64,000 nt of DNA from an uncultured Spirochaetales bacterium (GCA_949282255.1 CASDPA010000006.1:40025-104024), one strand, 5' to 3'. Shown: positions 1-9,019, counted from the first letter of the stretch. Notes: a model not told the origin generated them from the letters alone. Translations and numbers: made by a program.

Positions 1-2207
1 GCGACGGCCATAAGAAGGAGCCGGGATCGAAGAGCTCGAAGCTTGAGAAGGCGATTGAAGACAAACGTCAGATCATCATCGTTACTCTTCAGACATTCCC
101 TTATGCGGTCGATGTCATCAATTCCAGCGAGGACCTCAGAGGCAGCAATTTCGCGGTTCTTATCGATGAGGCTCACCGTTCTCAGACGGGCAAGGCATCA
201 GGAAAGATGAAATCAATCCTGAAGCTGGCATCCCAGGGACATGACAAAGGCGATGATATCGACGACGAGGACGTGATAAACGCCTATCTGAGAGAGCTTC
301 AGAACTCAAGGGCAATGCCGTCCAACATATCGTTCCTGGCCTTCACGGCAACACCGAAACAGAGCACTTTCGAGCTGTTCGGAACACCATCCGACAGAAT
401 TGATGAGAAGAACGGACGTCCTATCAATGAGGCATTCCATCTGTACCCGATGAGACAGGCGATCGAGGAAGGATATATCCTCGACGTTCTCAAGGGATAC
501 ATGCCGTACAAGACCGCATATCATCTCGATGAAAGCAAGGTTGATGATGATTCCCTCGTAAGCGTCAGGCAGGCTAAGAAGACGATAGCTCATTGGATGA
601 CGATACATCCCACCAATGTCACGCAGAAGGTCGAGTTTATCGTCCAGCATTTCATGAACGTAGTCGCCAAGCTGCTGAACGGAGAAGCAAAGGCTATGGT
701 CGTCACGTCATCGCGTGCGATGGTCCTCCGCTACAAGGCGGGATTCGACCATTACCTGAAGAAGCATCCTGAATATGCCGGAATGGACATAGAGGGCAAG
801 CTCGGGTACATGGTTCTTGGCGAGCCCCTCGTCGCCTTCTCCGGAAAGGTTAAGGGACGGGATGCAATGGTGAAGGAAGACGCCGAACTGGAAGATAATC
901 CATTCGCCATCTATGATCCGGACGAGGATTATGACGAGACAAGTCTTAATCCGCCTGACGTGATGGATATCGAGAAATCGTTCGATTCCAGAGCCTACAG
1001 GATGCTCATCGTCGCCAACAAGTTCCAGACAGGCTTCAATCAGAAGCGTCTTGTTGCCATGTATGTCGACAAGAAGATCGCCAACGAGATTGAGATAGTA
1101 CAGACGTATTCAAGGCTTAACCGCACGATGGCTGGCAAGGACCGCGTCTTCATCATCGATTTCGTAAACGATCCGGATCAGGTCCGCAGGGCCTTCAGGA
1201 TGTATGACAGCGGGGCGGAACTTGAAAGCGCTCAGGATTTCAATGTCGTCTATGAGATAAAGCGGAAGCTGGATGACATGGGCATCTACAACTCAGACGA
1301 TCTCGAAGCGTTCAAGAAAGTCCGCTACAAGTCGATTGCAGACATGCAGGACGGCAGTTCTTCCGACGAAGACAGAAAAGCCCTCTTTGCCGCTGTCGCG
1401 CGTCCGGCTGATAACTGGAACGACCTTGTGGAAGCCGAAAGGCACGCGGTAAGGATGTGGAAGGAGACGGTCGAAAGCTACCGCAGGGATGGCAACAAGG
1501 ACAAGGAAGCCATTGCCACCAAGGAACTTGAAGAGGCTCAGGAGCGCGTTGTCAGGCTTGAGGACTTCCGGAAGCTTCTTTCACGTTTCTGTTCCGCATA
1601 TGCTTACATTTCCCAGATCATCAGCTTTGATGACCCTGAACTCGAATCGTTCTCTGCATTTGCTGAAATCCTCAGGCACAGGCTTCTTGGTTCTGCAGTG
1701 GATGACATAGATATCAGCGGAATAGTCCTTACAGGTTACAGCCTTGTGAAGCTTGACAGTCCTGAAGACGAATCGGATGGGAATGACAAGCCAGTGCTGA
1801 AACCGATAAAGGCAGGAGGAAACCCGCACGCAGGAAAGCTTGGATACATGAAGGACATCGTAAGCCTTCTGAACGAGGCGTTCGGCATGGATACGCCGAC
1901 TCTTCTCAAGGCGAGGATTGTCAATGCGCTTGCAGATACCGTTGCAGGGGATGACGCGGCACGCCTTCAGGTACGTAATTCCTCCAACTCCAAGAATGCA
2001 ATCGTTAATGAAGGCCGTTTCAGGAACATCATCAAGGAAGCTGCCGTAGGACTCAGAAACAACGAATTCTCGGAGCTTGCTTCCAAGGTCATTAACGACC
2101 CGCAGGCAATATCTCCGATAGCCTCGCTCATCTATGACCTTGTCAAAGGCCAGAAGCGAATCGATATCGAGAACCTGAAGAATTATCTGGACTCACAGGA
2201 ACAGTGA
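1..2207 (+). CDS. hsdR: Type I restriction endonuclease R subunit, 3' part
   Basis: Motor and nuclease subunit of a type I restriction-modification complex; the gene enters from the left edge (reading frame starts at base 3), so the N-terminal nuclease domain and Walker A are outside the window. Visible SF2 helicase motifs are DEAH (bases 165-176, in LIDEAHRSQTGK), the motif III-like FTATPK near base 345, and the motif V/VI region with QTYSRLNR around base 1100. The remaining ~350 residues are the helical C-terminal region that contacts the methylase core. An internal ATG at 207 is not the start, because the DEAH box lies upstream in the same frame. The matching hsdM and hsdS are not visible and would lie to the left. 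An IS transposase begins 66 bases downstream. Family assignment is secure; activity cannot be judged from the fragment. Confidence 0.9.
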   Translation, partial: DGHKKEPGSKSSKLEKAIEDKRQIIIVTLQTFPYAVDVINSSEDLRGSNFAVLIDEAHRSQTGKASGKMKSILKLASQGHDKGDDIDDEDVINAYLRELQNSRAMPSNISFLAFTATPKQSTFELFGTPSDRIDEKNGRPINEAFHLYPMRQAIEEGYILDVLKGYMPYKTAYHLDESKVDDDSLVSVRQAKKTIAHWMTIHPTNVTQKVEFIVQHFMNVVAKLLNGEAKAMVVTSSRAMVLRYKAGFDHYLKKHPEYAGMDIEGKLGYMVLGEPLVAFSGKVKGRDAMVKEDAELEDNPFAIYDPDEDYDETSLNPPDVMDIEKSFDSRAYRMLIVANKFQTGFNQKRLVAMYVDKKIANEIEIVQTYSRLNRTMAGKDRVFIIDFVNDPDQVRRAFRMYDSGAELESAQDFNVVYEIKRKLDDMGIYNSDDLEAFKKVRYKSIADMQDGSSSDEDRKALFAAVARPADNWNDLVEAERHAVRMWKETVESYRRDGNKDKEAIATKELEEAQERVVRLEDFRKLLSRFCSAYAYISQIISFDDPELESFSAFAEILRHRLLGSAVDDIDISGIVLTGYSLVKLDSPEDESDGNDKPVLKPIKAGGNPHAGKLGYMKDIVSLLNEAFGMDTPTLLKARIVNALADTVAGDDAARLQVRNSSNSKNAIVNEGRFRNIIKEAAVGLRNNEFSELASKVINDPQAISPIASLIYDLVKGQKRIDIENLKNYLDSQEQ

Positions 2208-2273
2208 AGTTGCAGATCGAATATGCGATCGTCCGTTCGTACAGGACGGACCTTTATGTCTTCGGAGGAATAA

Positions 2274-3596
2274 ATGAGCCAGATGATGAGCCTGTTCGGC
2301 ATAGATGATGTCAGATTCCTTGGTACGGAAGAGCTGGTCGAAGACGACAAGGAATACAGATTATACAGATTTGAGTACGATGGAGAACTTCCTGACAGCT
2401 GCCCAAAATGCGGAGGAAAGGCATACCGGCATGGAACACGCAAAATAAACCTTATTGCGACACCGATACAGGGAATCCCTGCGCAGTATGAAATCGTATT
2501 CCCGCGTCTGAGGTGCAGAACATGCGGGTGCACCTTCTCGCCAGAAATAAAAGGGACGGCAGATGGAAGAAGATGCACGGATAATGCCTTCAATGCCATT
2601 GCCCAAAGCTCTCTGACACGGCAGTTTGAAGATGTTGCGAGAGATTATCCTGCAACTCCCAATACGATAAAGAACATTTTTCTCGACTTCTTCAACGAAT
2701 ACGAGGAACTGCTTCGCTTCCGTACGCCGGCATTCCTCGGCTTGGATGAAATCAATCTTGGAAAAAAGGGAATGGTGACCGTTGTTACGGATATCGAGCA
2801 TGGCACACTGTTCGACATTCTTCCCCAGAGGAATCAGATTGCCCTGACGGAATACTTTTCGCAGCTGGATGAACCTGAAAGGGTTCTATGGGTATGCACG
2901 GACATGTACAGGCCTTTCAAGAAGAGCCTTGCAAGCTGTTTTCCCAATGCCCAATGGGTTATCGACCACTTCCATGTCGTAGCTTATGCGAATAGGGCCT
3001 TGGATGACCTCCGGAAGAAGTATCAGGCAACACTGACGGATAAGCAGCGGATACATGTGAAGAAGGGGCTTGCCTATGTGTTGAAGACCAGAGAAAAGGA
3101 CCTTAAATCCGAGGATGCAGATATTCTTCGGATGATACGAAGAGCGAATCCTCAGCATCCACTGATTGTTGCATTTGACCTTAAAGAGGACTTCTTCAAC
3201 ATCTGGGATGACAACCCGACTTCAAAAGAGAATGCGATTAAAGCTTTCGACGAATGGGAGGCCTCGATTCCGAATGACCCGTGGTTTGACACGTTCAGAG
3301 TGCTTGCCAAGACTGTACACAACTTCCATACGGAGATATTCCGGGCTTGGGATTGTCCTACTGTCATCACCAATGCATTCACGGATGCTACAAACGGATT
3401 GATAAGACATCAGGATAGCGGGGGCCGTGGTTATTCTTTTGATATTCTTAGGCTGAAGATGCTGTATCGTAGAACGAATCTGAAAAGGATAATAGAATCT
3501 GGTGCAATTAAGACAGGATTCTACGGTACGCCTGTCGATAAGGTTTCCACGAGTTCCATCGATCCGGATGAAATAACATCCGACGATTACTTCTGA
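2274..3596 (+). CDS. ISL3-family transposase
   Basis: A 440-residue DDE transposase. The N-terminus carries the ISL3 zinc ribbon, with CPKC at residues 43-46 and CRTC at 81-84. The DDE core follows: the first acid is D158 in GLDEINLG and the second D210 in VCTDMYRPF. The usual final motif (S/T-N-A-x-x-E-x-x-N-x-x-I-R) reads TNAFTDATNGLIR, so the expected catalytic Glu is Asp here; whether that reduces activity is unknown. The C-terminal GRGYSFDILRLKMLY block is typical of the family. Ribosome-binding site CGGAGGA lies just before the ATG. The ORF is intact and full length. Direct repeats of TTCAACCAGAAATTGCG lie downstream, but no inverted copy is visible in the 66 bases upstream, so the element may have lost its left end. 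Confidence 0.88.
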   Translation: MSQMMSLFGIDDVRFLGTEELVEDDKEYRLYRFEYDGELPDSCPKCGGKAYRHGTRKINLIATPIQGIPAQYEIVFPRLRCRTCGCTFSPEIKGTADGRRCTDNAFNAIAQSSLTRQFEDVARDYPATPNTIKNIFLDFFNEYEELLRFRTPAFLGLDEINLGKKGMVTVVTDIEHGTLFDILPQRNQIALTEYFSQLDEPERVLWVCTDMYRPFKKSLASCFPNAQWVIDHFHVVAYANRALDDLRKKYQATLTDKQRIHVKKGLAYVLKTREKDLKSEDADILRMIRRANPQHPLIVAFDLKEDFFNIWDDNPTSKENAIKAFDEWEASIPNDPWFDTFRVLAKTVHNFHTEIFRAWDCPTVITNAFTDATNGLIRHQDSGGRGYSFDILRLKMLYRRTNLKRIIESGAIKTGFYGTPVDKVSTSSIDPDEITSDDYF

Positions 3597-3647
3597 GTCT
3601 TTCAACCAACAGGCCAGAACAGAAAACATGAAGAAAGGCTGCTTTTT

Positions 3648-3730
3648 TTCAACCAGAAATTGCGAAACGAAGATTATAAGCAAAAAGGTTCCTTCAACCA
3701 GTGATAGGAACCTTTCAACCAGAAATTGCG
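3648..3730 (+). repeat. Two 17-bp direct repeats around a hairpin, downstream of the transposase
   Basis: TTCAACCAGAAATTGCG occurs exactly at 3648-3664 and 3714-3730. The 8-mer TTCAACCA also occurs at 3601-3608 and 3693-3700. Between the long copies, AGGTTCC (3686-3692) pairs with GGAACCT (3707-3713). These are plausible transposase-binding sites at the right end of the ISL3-type element; that role is inferred. Confidence 0.6.
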
Positions 3731-3995
3731 GAATAACACTTAGATATCATCATTCTGATTCGGTGCTATTCCACTAATATTTGCGGATAGCCCATTTTCT
3801 CTTCATAAATATGCCGGAACACCTTTTCGAAAGCATTTAATCGGAGGAGGCAGGTGCTCCGCTTCTTCTCCGTCCAGTATAACCAATGTGCTTTCTACCG
3901 CAATAGTGTTTTATCCGTAACAGTGAAAAATCCACAACGGATAAATTCACGCAATGGATAAAAGCCTATCATGGATGGAATTCGATGCCACAATG
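3731..3995. other. Intergenic remnant, no gene recognised
   Basis: There is no ORF with a credible start on either strand. A 42-codon stop-free stretch on the minus strand (about 3770-3895) has no start codon and no family I recognise. An 8-bp inverted repeat TTATCCGT/ACGGATAA lies at 3911-3918 and 3937-3944. It is probably debris from insertion events. Confidence 0.4.
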
Positions 3996-4026
3996 AAAGG
4001 CCCGCTCCATCAGGGAACGGACCTTT
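3996..4026 (-). terminator. Rho-independent terminator of the 46-codon gene
   Basis: Read on the minus strand, AAAGGTCCGTTCC pairs with GGAGCGGGCCTTT across a 5-nt loop, with two wobble pairs and a short T-run. It starts 7 bases after the stop codon of the small minus-strand gene. Confidence 0.7.
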
Positions 4027-4032
4027 TGTACA

Positions 4033-4173
4033 TCAGAGGCCGAATATGTGCTTCAGGAGAGCCATGCTTTCTTCAGCTTCTTCTTGCTCCAGCCTGCATT
4101 CCTCGAGATCCATCTCCATCTCTGTGATGATTTCATCTACTTCTCTCGAAACGTCTTCAAATTCGTGACTCAT
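4033..4173 (-). CDS. Small acidic protein, 46 aa, unknown function
   Basis: The ORF begins MSHEFEDVSREVDEIIT and ends LLKHIFGL. It is strongly acidic and predicted helical, with a repeated E-x-E pattern in the middle and a hydrophobic C-terminal tail. I do not recognise a family. Support for a real gene is unusually good: AGGAGGTGAT, a near-perfect anti-SD match, sits 2 bases before the ATG; a promoter (TTGACC, 17-base spacer, TGTATT) lies at 4191-4219; and a hairpin terminator follows at 3996-4026. The whole transcription unit would be about 190 nt. It lies between an IS element and a decayed radC and is transcribed independently of both. It could be a regulator, an antitoxin or a phage-derived accessory peptide; there is no evidence to choose. 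Confidence 0.65.
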   Translation of the reverse strand: MSHEFEDVSREVDEIITEMEMDLEECRLEQEEAEESMALLKHIFGL

Positions 4174-4189
4174 AATCACCTCCTATATT

Positions 4190-4866
4190 AAATACACGTT
4201 GAATCGTGTTTTCGGTCAATTTTTAGGAATAATTTTCTGAAACTGGTCGGAAAAATCCAAAAAGACGAAATGTCAGCTTGCATTCTCTGTTGGATGACAA
4301 CTCGACAAAGTCTGAGAAACAAACTAAAGCTGTCGGATGCCGGCATATGCTCCATGTATGGAGAAGAATATCCATCATGGTAAAAACGTCTGTATGGAAG
4401 AGCTTCAAAAAACGGCTTACTGACAAACCACTGTGTGCAAGGGAAAAGACATGTTCTAAAGGTATAGATACACATATATGTAAAGTATTGATAACATGTG
4501 TTCCTGCTGCCTGTCCGCATAATGCCTGATCTCGTTGTAGACATCCTCAGGTGTTTTTATCGAGCGGCTCTTCTTGCCTGCTTTTCTTCTGCCAAGTTCC
4601 AAGGCGCTTAAAATTGCTTCGGCAGCATCGTCATCAAGACCTTGGATTGCCTTCAGCCTTTCAAAGGTTGTTTCCATTCCTCCGTCCAACACATCAAGAA
4701 CTTCTTTTACAGCTTTATTCCTTGTTGCAAGATTGCATAGATACGGGAACAGCAATCTGTCCACAAGGTCTTTATCCCTCATGCTTTTTGCTCCATAATG
4801 GTTTCTTTTCACCGTTTCGATTGCAAAGGTCTCCTGATTCTTTTTTATGCTGTTTGATTCCACCAT
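4190..4866 (-). pseudogene. Frameshifted RadC-like (JAB/MPN domain) remnant
   Basis: The first 136-codon frame (4866-4456), preceded by GAGGTGAT, reads as the N-terminal half of a RadC-type protein: a helix-hairpin-helix-like region (AIQGLDDDAAEAILSALELG) followed by TPEDVYNEIRHYADRQQEHMLSI, which is where the JAB domain starts. The frame then runs into a short unrelated tail and stops. Similarity resumes downstream in other frames, where VHPREVF-like (LFHTDVF) and HNHPSG-like (CRHPTAL) segments can be made out, with degraded metal-binding residues. At least two frameshifts are needed to join the pieces. RadC-like genes are common on mobile islands; this copy looks dead. The downstream similarity is judged by eye and less certain than the first half. 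Confidence 0.6.
4191..4219 (-). promoter_or_regulatory. Promoter of the 46-aa gene
   Basis: On the minus strand TTGACC (4214-4219) and TGTATT (4191-4196) are separated by 17 bases. An inverted repeat ACACG/CGTGT lies within the spacer. The predicted start is near 4184, 11 bases before the ATG. Confidence 0.5.
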
Positions 4867-4991
4867 ATATCACCTCGATGGTATAATCGGATACTCGGAT
4901 GATTTGTCCACCTATTTATTTTTGCTCCATTACCCCATCTGGTATTGAAAGAGGTAAAAAAGTGAAATAACCTCATATAAGGTATTTGTTC

Positions 4992-6542
4992 ATGAGTCTC
5001 ACATTAGAATCTATGCTGGAGCTTCCAAGCCTTAGGGATGCCCGTCTTGTTGCCGGCAGCGCCTCCCTGTCCCGGACCGTAACCTCCATATCCGTATTGG
5101 AATATGCGGAACCTACCAGCGTGCAGAATGATTTTTTCGAAGCGTTGGAATTCGGAGGAAGTGAAATAGTCATCTCTGCGCTGTCTTCCATCTTTGATGA
5201 TGTTGAGGCGCAGAAGACGGTGATCAGGCGTCTTGCTGAAGCAGGAGAGGTCGGACTTATCCTTTTTTATCTCGGAATATTCGTCAAAAAGCTGGATCCG
5301 GAGCTGATAAAGCTTGCCGATGAGTTGTCGTTCGCACTCATCGTCATGCCACCCTTTAGGAAGGATCTGCGTTACAGCGATGTCATCACCGAGGTTATGG
5401 AGGCCATAGTAAAAAGCGAGAGCATGAATTATGTTCCGGAGTTTCTTGAACAGATTTCCCTGCTGCCTCCGGAATTAAGGACAATGAAGACTGCTCTGAG
5501 GATGCTCAGGGATAAAACGAGATCAAGCTTCATACTTTCGGATTCCTCATCGAACATCCTTGAAGTATGTGCATGGCCGAGGGACAGGGAGAATCTTCAT
5601 AGGCAGCTTCTCGAGGAAAACAGGATACCTTCTTCCTGGTGGTTCAAAAAGCTTTCAATTCCTGTCAGCCATGGAAGGGGAATGAGTCTTTATGCTTTCC
5701 GGGAAAACGGGGAGGCGATGGATGACGGGCAGCTTAAAGAGATTGTGGACATGGTTCATCTGTTCTTATCCATTTGGGCCAAGGATTACGGGGAGGCCGT
5801 GATTTCCGAACTGGTGTCCTCGATCCTTAAGGACGAACCGATAAAGATGAGACGGCTGGCGGCAATGTTCTCCATCAATATAAAGGAACTTAATACGATG
5901 TGGATTGTTGATTCAGGACAAGAGGATGCAATAAGGCTTGAAGCTAAGCTGCGCCATCTTGTCGAGCCCTATGTCCACCGCCCGATAATGGATCTTTATG
6001 AGGGGATGATAGTCCTTTTCCTCAAGGATGGGATGAAGCTTTCGATTTTGAAGGCTGAGATTGATGAGCTTTTGAAAAATATTCATGGGGCAAGCCTGAT
6101 ACTCTGCGAGCATCTTGAGACGACCACGGATGTGAGAAGGGCCTATCTGCAGGTTATCAAGGGGCTGTCTATTGTCCCAAAACTGTTTTTAAACAGCAAG
6201 GTCGTGCAGCTTGCCGACATCAAATTCATCAATCATATGCAGTCCGTGATAGAGGATGGGGAGGAAAGCATTGCCAAAACACTCTATCCTCTAAGGCTGC
6301 TTTCAGGATATGAGATGGGGGATGAACTGATCAGAACACTGTCTGCATATCTTTTGGACGGGAATATGAGCACCCAGCAGACCGCTTCGATCATCTCACT
6401 GCATAATAATACTGTGAAATATAGGATATCGCGCATCGAAGAGCTCCTCGGCTATCCTGTGGATAAGTTTCCAGCATGCATCGCATTATATGAAGCTTGC
6501 GCCTTGAAGCGTATGATAGATATAGGTCCTTTGTCCAAATAG
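4992..6542 (+). CDS. PucR-family transcriptional regulator
   Basis: A 516-residue regulator with an N-terminal PucR-type domain (about residues 1-125, starting SLTLESMLELPSLRDARLVAGSASLSR in pieces), a long central region, and a C-terminal PucR helix-turn-helix around NMSTQQTASIISLHNNTVKYRISRIEELLG. The family usually responds to purines or related N-heterocycles and controls neighbouring catabolic genes, which fits the permease, DUF917 and hydantoinase genes that follow on the same strand. An in-frame TTG at 4986 also exists, but the ATG at 4992 is better spaced from TAAGG. TTTGTCC occurs upstream (4903-4909) and again, in both orientations, before the next gene, a candidate operator. The inducer is unknown. 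Confidence 0.85.
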   Translation: MSLTLESMLELPSLRDARLVAGSASLSRTVTSISVLEYAEPTSVQNDFFEALEFGGSEIVISALSSIFDDVEAQKTVIRRLAEAGEVGLILFYLGIFVKKLDPELIKLADELSFALIVMPPFRKDLRYSDVITEVMEAIVKSESMNYVPEFLEQISLLPPELRTMKTALRMLRDKTRSSFILSDSSSNILEVCAWPRDRENLHRQLLEENRIPSSWWFKKLSIPVSHGRGMSLYAFRENGEAMDDGQLKEIVDMVHLFLSIWAKDYGEAVISELVSSILKDEPIKMRRLAAMFSINIKELNTMWIVDSGQEDAIRLEAKLRHLVEPYVHRPIMDLYEGMIVLFLKDGMKLSILKAEIDELLKNIHGASLILCEHLETTTDVRRAYLQVIKGLSIVPKLFLNSKVVQLADIKFINHMQSVIEDGEESIAKTLYPLRLLSGYEMGDELIRTLSAYLLDGNMSTQQTASIISLHNNTVKYRISRIEELLGYPVDKFPACIALYEACALKRMIDIGPLSK

Positions 6543-6581
6543 ACAAGGCAAATGGCATAATATTTTTCTTTTAGGACAAAG
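6529..6581. promoter_or_regulatory. Inverted repeat CTTTGTCC/GGACAAAG before the permease gene
   Basis: CTTTGTCC (6529-6536) and GGACAAAG (6574-6581) form an 8-bp inverted pair flanking the end of the PucR gene and the intergenic gap. The heptamer TTTGTCC also occurs upstream of the PucR gene at 4903-4909. This makes it a candidate PucR operator, by inference only. Confidence 0.35.
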
Positions 6582-6644
6582 ACAAGATTGTATGACGGGG
6601 TATATCTTTTTCCCATATTACATTTCCACTTCGGGAGGTGAGGT

Positions 6645-7928
6645 ATGGAAAATGATAAAAGCTTTGAGGTCAAAGCTGAAGAAAGGCAGAGCTGGCTCAG
6701 CCTTGCGATGATTTGGACAGGCAGCATGATTTGCATACCCTGTTTGATGATAGGCGGGGTTTTGGGTATGGCATTCACACTTCAACAGGTTGTTCTGTGT
6801 ACTTTTATAGGTTATGGCATAGTTTGCATATACATGTGCTTTATGGGAATGCAAGGGTGTGATACCGGCATGCCGACAGTGTCGATGGCGGCATCGGTTT
6901 TGGGTGCAAAAGGAGGACAGTTCGTTGTTTCTCTGCTGCTTGCAATATCCTGTGTAGGATGGTTCGGGATCCAAAGTGCAGTCTGCGGTGCATCCTTTTC
7001 CTCCATGTTAAGCAGCATGGCAGGGATAAACATTCCGGTTCCTGTAAGCTCGATCTTTTGGGGAATAATCATGCTCCTTACCGCAGTATATGGTTACAAG
7101 GGGTTGAAAATCCTTAATTACATTGCGGTTCCAGCTCTTATAATTGTGCTTGCTTATGGTATTTTCGTCGCATTTGCAAGATATGACGGTATGAGTCTTA
7201 TCGCTTCCTGGATACCTTCTTCTCAGATGAGCCTTGTTTCTGGAATAAGCATGGTTGTCGGATCTTTTGCCCTAGGAGGAGTCATAAGCGGGGATTACAG
7301 CAGGTATGCAAAGAGCAGGGCGGATGTCATAAAGTCCAATGTGATCGGCGTATTCCCTTCAGGCATCATCGTCATACTGATCGGAGCGTCATTGACAATG
7401 GTGACAAAGCAGTATGATATTTCTGCAGTGCTTACGGCTCTCGGTGTTCCCGCTCTCGGACTACTTGCCTTGGTCTTGGCCACTTGGACAACGAATGTGA
7501 CCAATGCCTATTCCGGCGGTATTGCCGTTTCCAGCCTTATAGGCAAGGGGGAAAAGAGCTTCAAGCTTTCAACTGTGATTTCCGGCGGTCTTGGGACCTT
7601 GCTTGCAGCTGTTGGGCTTTTGAATCATTTTCAGGGCTTTTTAAGTGTGTTGACAGCCCTTATCCCACCTGTTGCAGGAGTGATCATTGCAGAATACTGG
7701 ATCATCGGAAAAGGTGAAAAGGATTATTTGAAGATTGAGGATGGATGGAACGTCGGTGGCATGATATCCTTTGCCGCTGGGGCAATCGTGGCCTACATCA
7801 CGGGCAACGTATATCCGGTTTTCATTGGTCCTATAAATGGTATAGTGGTGTCCATGGTGCTCCATATCATATTTGAAAAGCTCCGGCTTTTTCAGCCGAC
7901 AGTTGTATCGGGAGAAGGAAAGAGATGA
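6645..7928 (+). CDS. NCS1-family permease (cytosine/purine/hydantoin type)
   Basis: A 427-residue polytopic membrane protein with about 12 hydrophobic segments and no signal peptide. It matches the NCS1 (CodB-like) architecture: SWLSLAMIWTGSMICIPCL in TM1, the small-residue TM3 region, and ATWTTNVTNAYSGG around residues 280-293, the family's conserved W-T-T-N motif. NCS1 carriers take up nucleobases, hydantoins or related compounds with a cation. GGGAGGTGAGGT precedes the ATG. The gene overlaps the next by 4 bases (ATGA), so the three genes from here to 10569 form one operon. The exact substrate cannot be read from sequence; context suggests an N-heterocycle degraded by the two downstream proteins. 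Confidence 0.87.
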   Translation: MENDKSFEVKAEERQSWLSLAMIWTGSMICIPCLMIGGVLGMAFTLQQVVLCTFIGYGIVCIYMCFMGMQGCDTGMPTVSMAASVLGAKGGQFVVSLLLAISCVGWFGIQSAVCGASFSSMLSSMAGINIPVPVSSIFWGIIMLLTAVYGYKGLKILNYIAVPALIIVLAYGIFVAFARYDGMSLIASWIPSSQMSLVSGISMVVGSFALGGVISGDYSRYAKSRADVIKSNVIGVFPSGIIVILIGASLTMVTKQYDISAVLTALGVPALGLLALVLATWTTNVTNAYSGGIAVSSLIGKGEKSFKLSTVISGGLGTLLAAVGLLNHFQGFLSVLTALIPPVAGVIIAEYWIIGKGEKDYLKIEDGWNVGGMISFAAGAIVAYITGNVYPVFIGPINGIVVSMVLHIIFEKLRLFQPTVVSGEGKR

Positions 7929-9019
7929 GGAAGATAGGAATCAAGGAAATCGAGGATATCGCACTTGGTGCGGCATTGCTAGGCGCAGGCGGAGGAGGAG
8001 ATCCGTATGTCGGTAAGCTCATGGCGATCGGAGCTGTCAGGGAATGCGGGGAGGTGAGCCTGCTTGATCCTGAAGAGGTTCCCGATGATGCGCTTGTTGT
8101 TCCCATTGCCATGATGGGTGCCCCGACCGTATTGGCGGAAAAAGCGGTGAATGGAAGTGAATATAAGACACTTTATGATACTATAAAAGCATATTACGGC
8201 AAGGAGATTTATGCTTTCATGCCGATAGAGGCAGGCGGGGTCAATTCCATGCTTCCTATAGTGGCTGCGGCCCGGCTCGGGCTTCCTTTGGTAGATGTCG
8301 ATGGCATGGGTAGAGCATTCCCTGAACTGCAGATGGTTACATTCACCATAGGAGGAGTCAATGCCACTCCGATGGGGCTTGCGGATGAAAAGGGCAATTC
8401 GGTCATTTTCAAAACCATAACGAACAAATGGACGGAGGAGCTTGCACGTTCTGTCACCATGAGCTGTGGCGGGTCTGTAACAGTTTCCCTTTATGCAATG
8501 GAGGGAGCTGTCATGAAGAAATACGGTGTCAAGAATATTGTGACGAGATCCGAAAGGCTGGGGGCTGCTTTGAAGAGCCTTAAGAACAGCAGCACGGGAG
8601 ACGTCGAAGACAGGTTTTTGGAAATCACTGAAGGTTATAAGCTTTTTAAGGGAAAGATTGTGGATGTTCTCAGAGAAACCCGCGGTGCATTCAATTTCGG
8701 ACGTGTGGTCCTGGAGGGAATTTCCGAGTATAAGGGCAGGAAGGCCGATGTGGAATTCCAGAATGAGAACCTTGTTGCGAGGGTGGATGGCGAGATTGCC
8801 GCTACAGTGCCCGATCTCATCTGCCTTGTTGATACAGGAACCTTCACCCCTGTTCCCACCGATGCTCTCAAATATGGCAAGAGGGTGATGGTGGTGGGCC
8901 TGAAGTGTTTTGATCTCTGGAGGACGAAGGAAGGTTTGGATCTCGTCGGTCCGAGATACTTCGGATGCGATACCGATTACATCCCCATTGAAGAAAGGGT
9001 GAAAGGAGGAAATGTATGA
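7925..9019 (+). CDS. DUF917 family protein (S-methyl thiohydantoin desulfurase-like)
   Basis: A 364-residue soluble protein opening with EDIALGAALLGAGGGGDPY, the glycine-rich signature of DUF917. It is of normal length for the family. DUF917 proteins are repeatedly found beside hydantoinase/oxoprolinase-type genes and PucR regulators, as here; some members are annotated as S-methyl thiohydantoin desulfurase, but the reaction of this protein is not established. It overlaps its upstream and downstream neighbours by 4 bases each, which implies translational coupling and joint action on the imported compound. AGAAGGAAAG serves as ribosome-binding site inside the permease 3' end. Confidence 0.88.
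   Translation: MRKIGIKEIEDIALGAALLGAGGGGDPYVGKLMAIGAVRECGEVSLLDPEEVPDDALVVPIAMMGAPTVLAEKAVNGSEYKTLYDTIKAYYGKEIYAFMPIEAGGVNSMLPIVAAARLGLPLVDVDGMGRAFPELQMVTFTIGGVNATPMGLADEKGNSVIFKTITNKWTEELARSVTMSCGGSVTVSLYAMEGAVMKKYGVKNIVTRSERLGAALKSLKNSSTGDVEDRFLEITEGYKLFKGKIVDVLRETRGAFNFGRVVLEGISEYKGRKADVEFQNENLVARVDGEIAATVPDLICLVDTGTFTPVPTDALKYGKRVMVVGLKCFDLWRTKEGLDLVGPRYFGCDTDYIPIEERVKGGNV

Noticed and set aside
3770..3895. Minus-strand stop-free stretch ending YPQILVE
   Set aside because: It has no start codon and no ribosome-binding site, and I cannot match it to a family; kept only as part of the intergenic note.
3971..4168. Plus-strand 65-codon ORF
   Set aside because: It is the shadow of the 46-codon minus-strand gene, which has promoter, ribosome-binding site and terminator; the plus-strand ORF has none and is Ser-rich.
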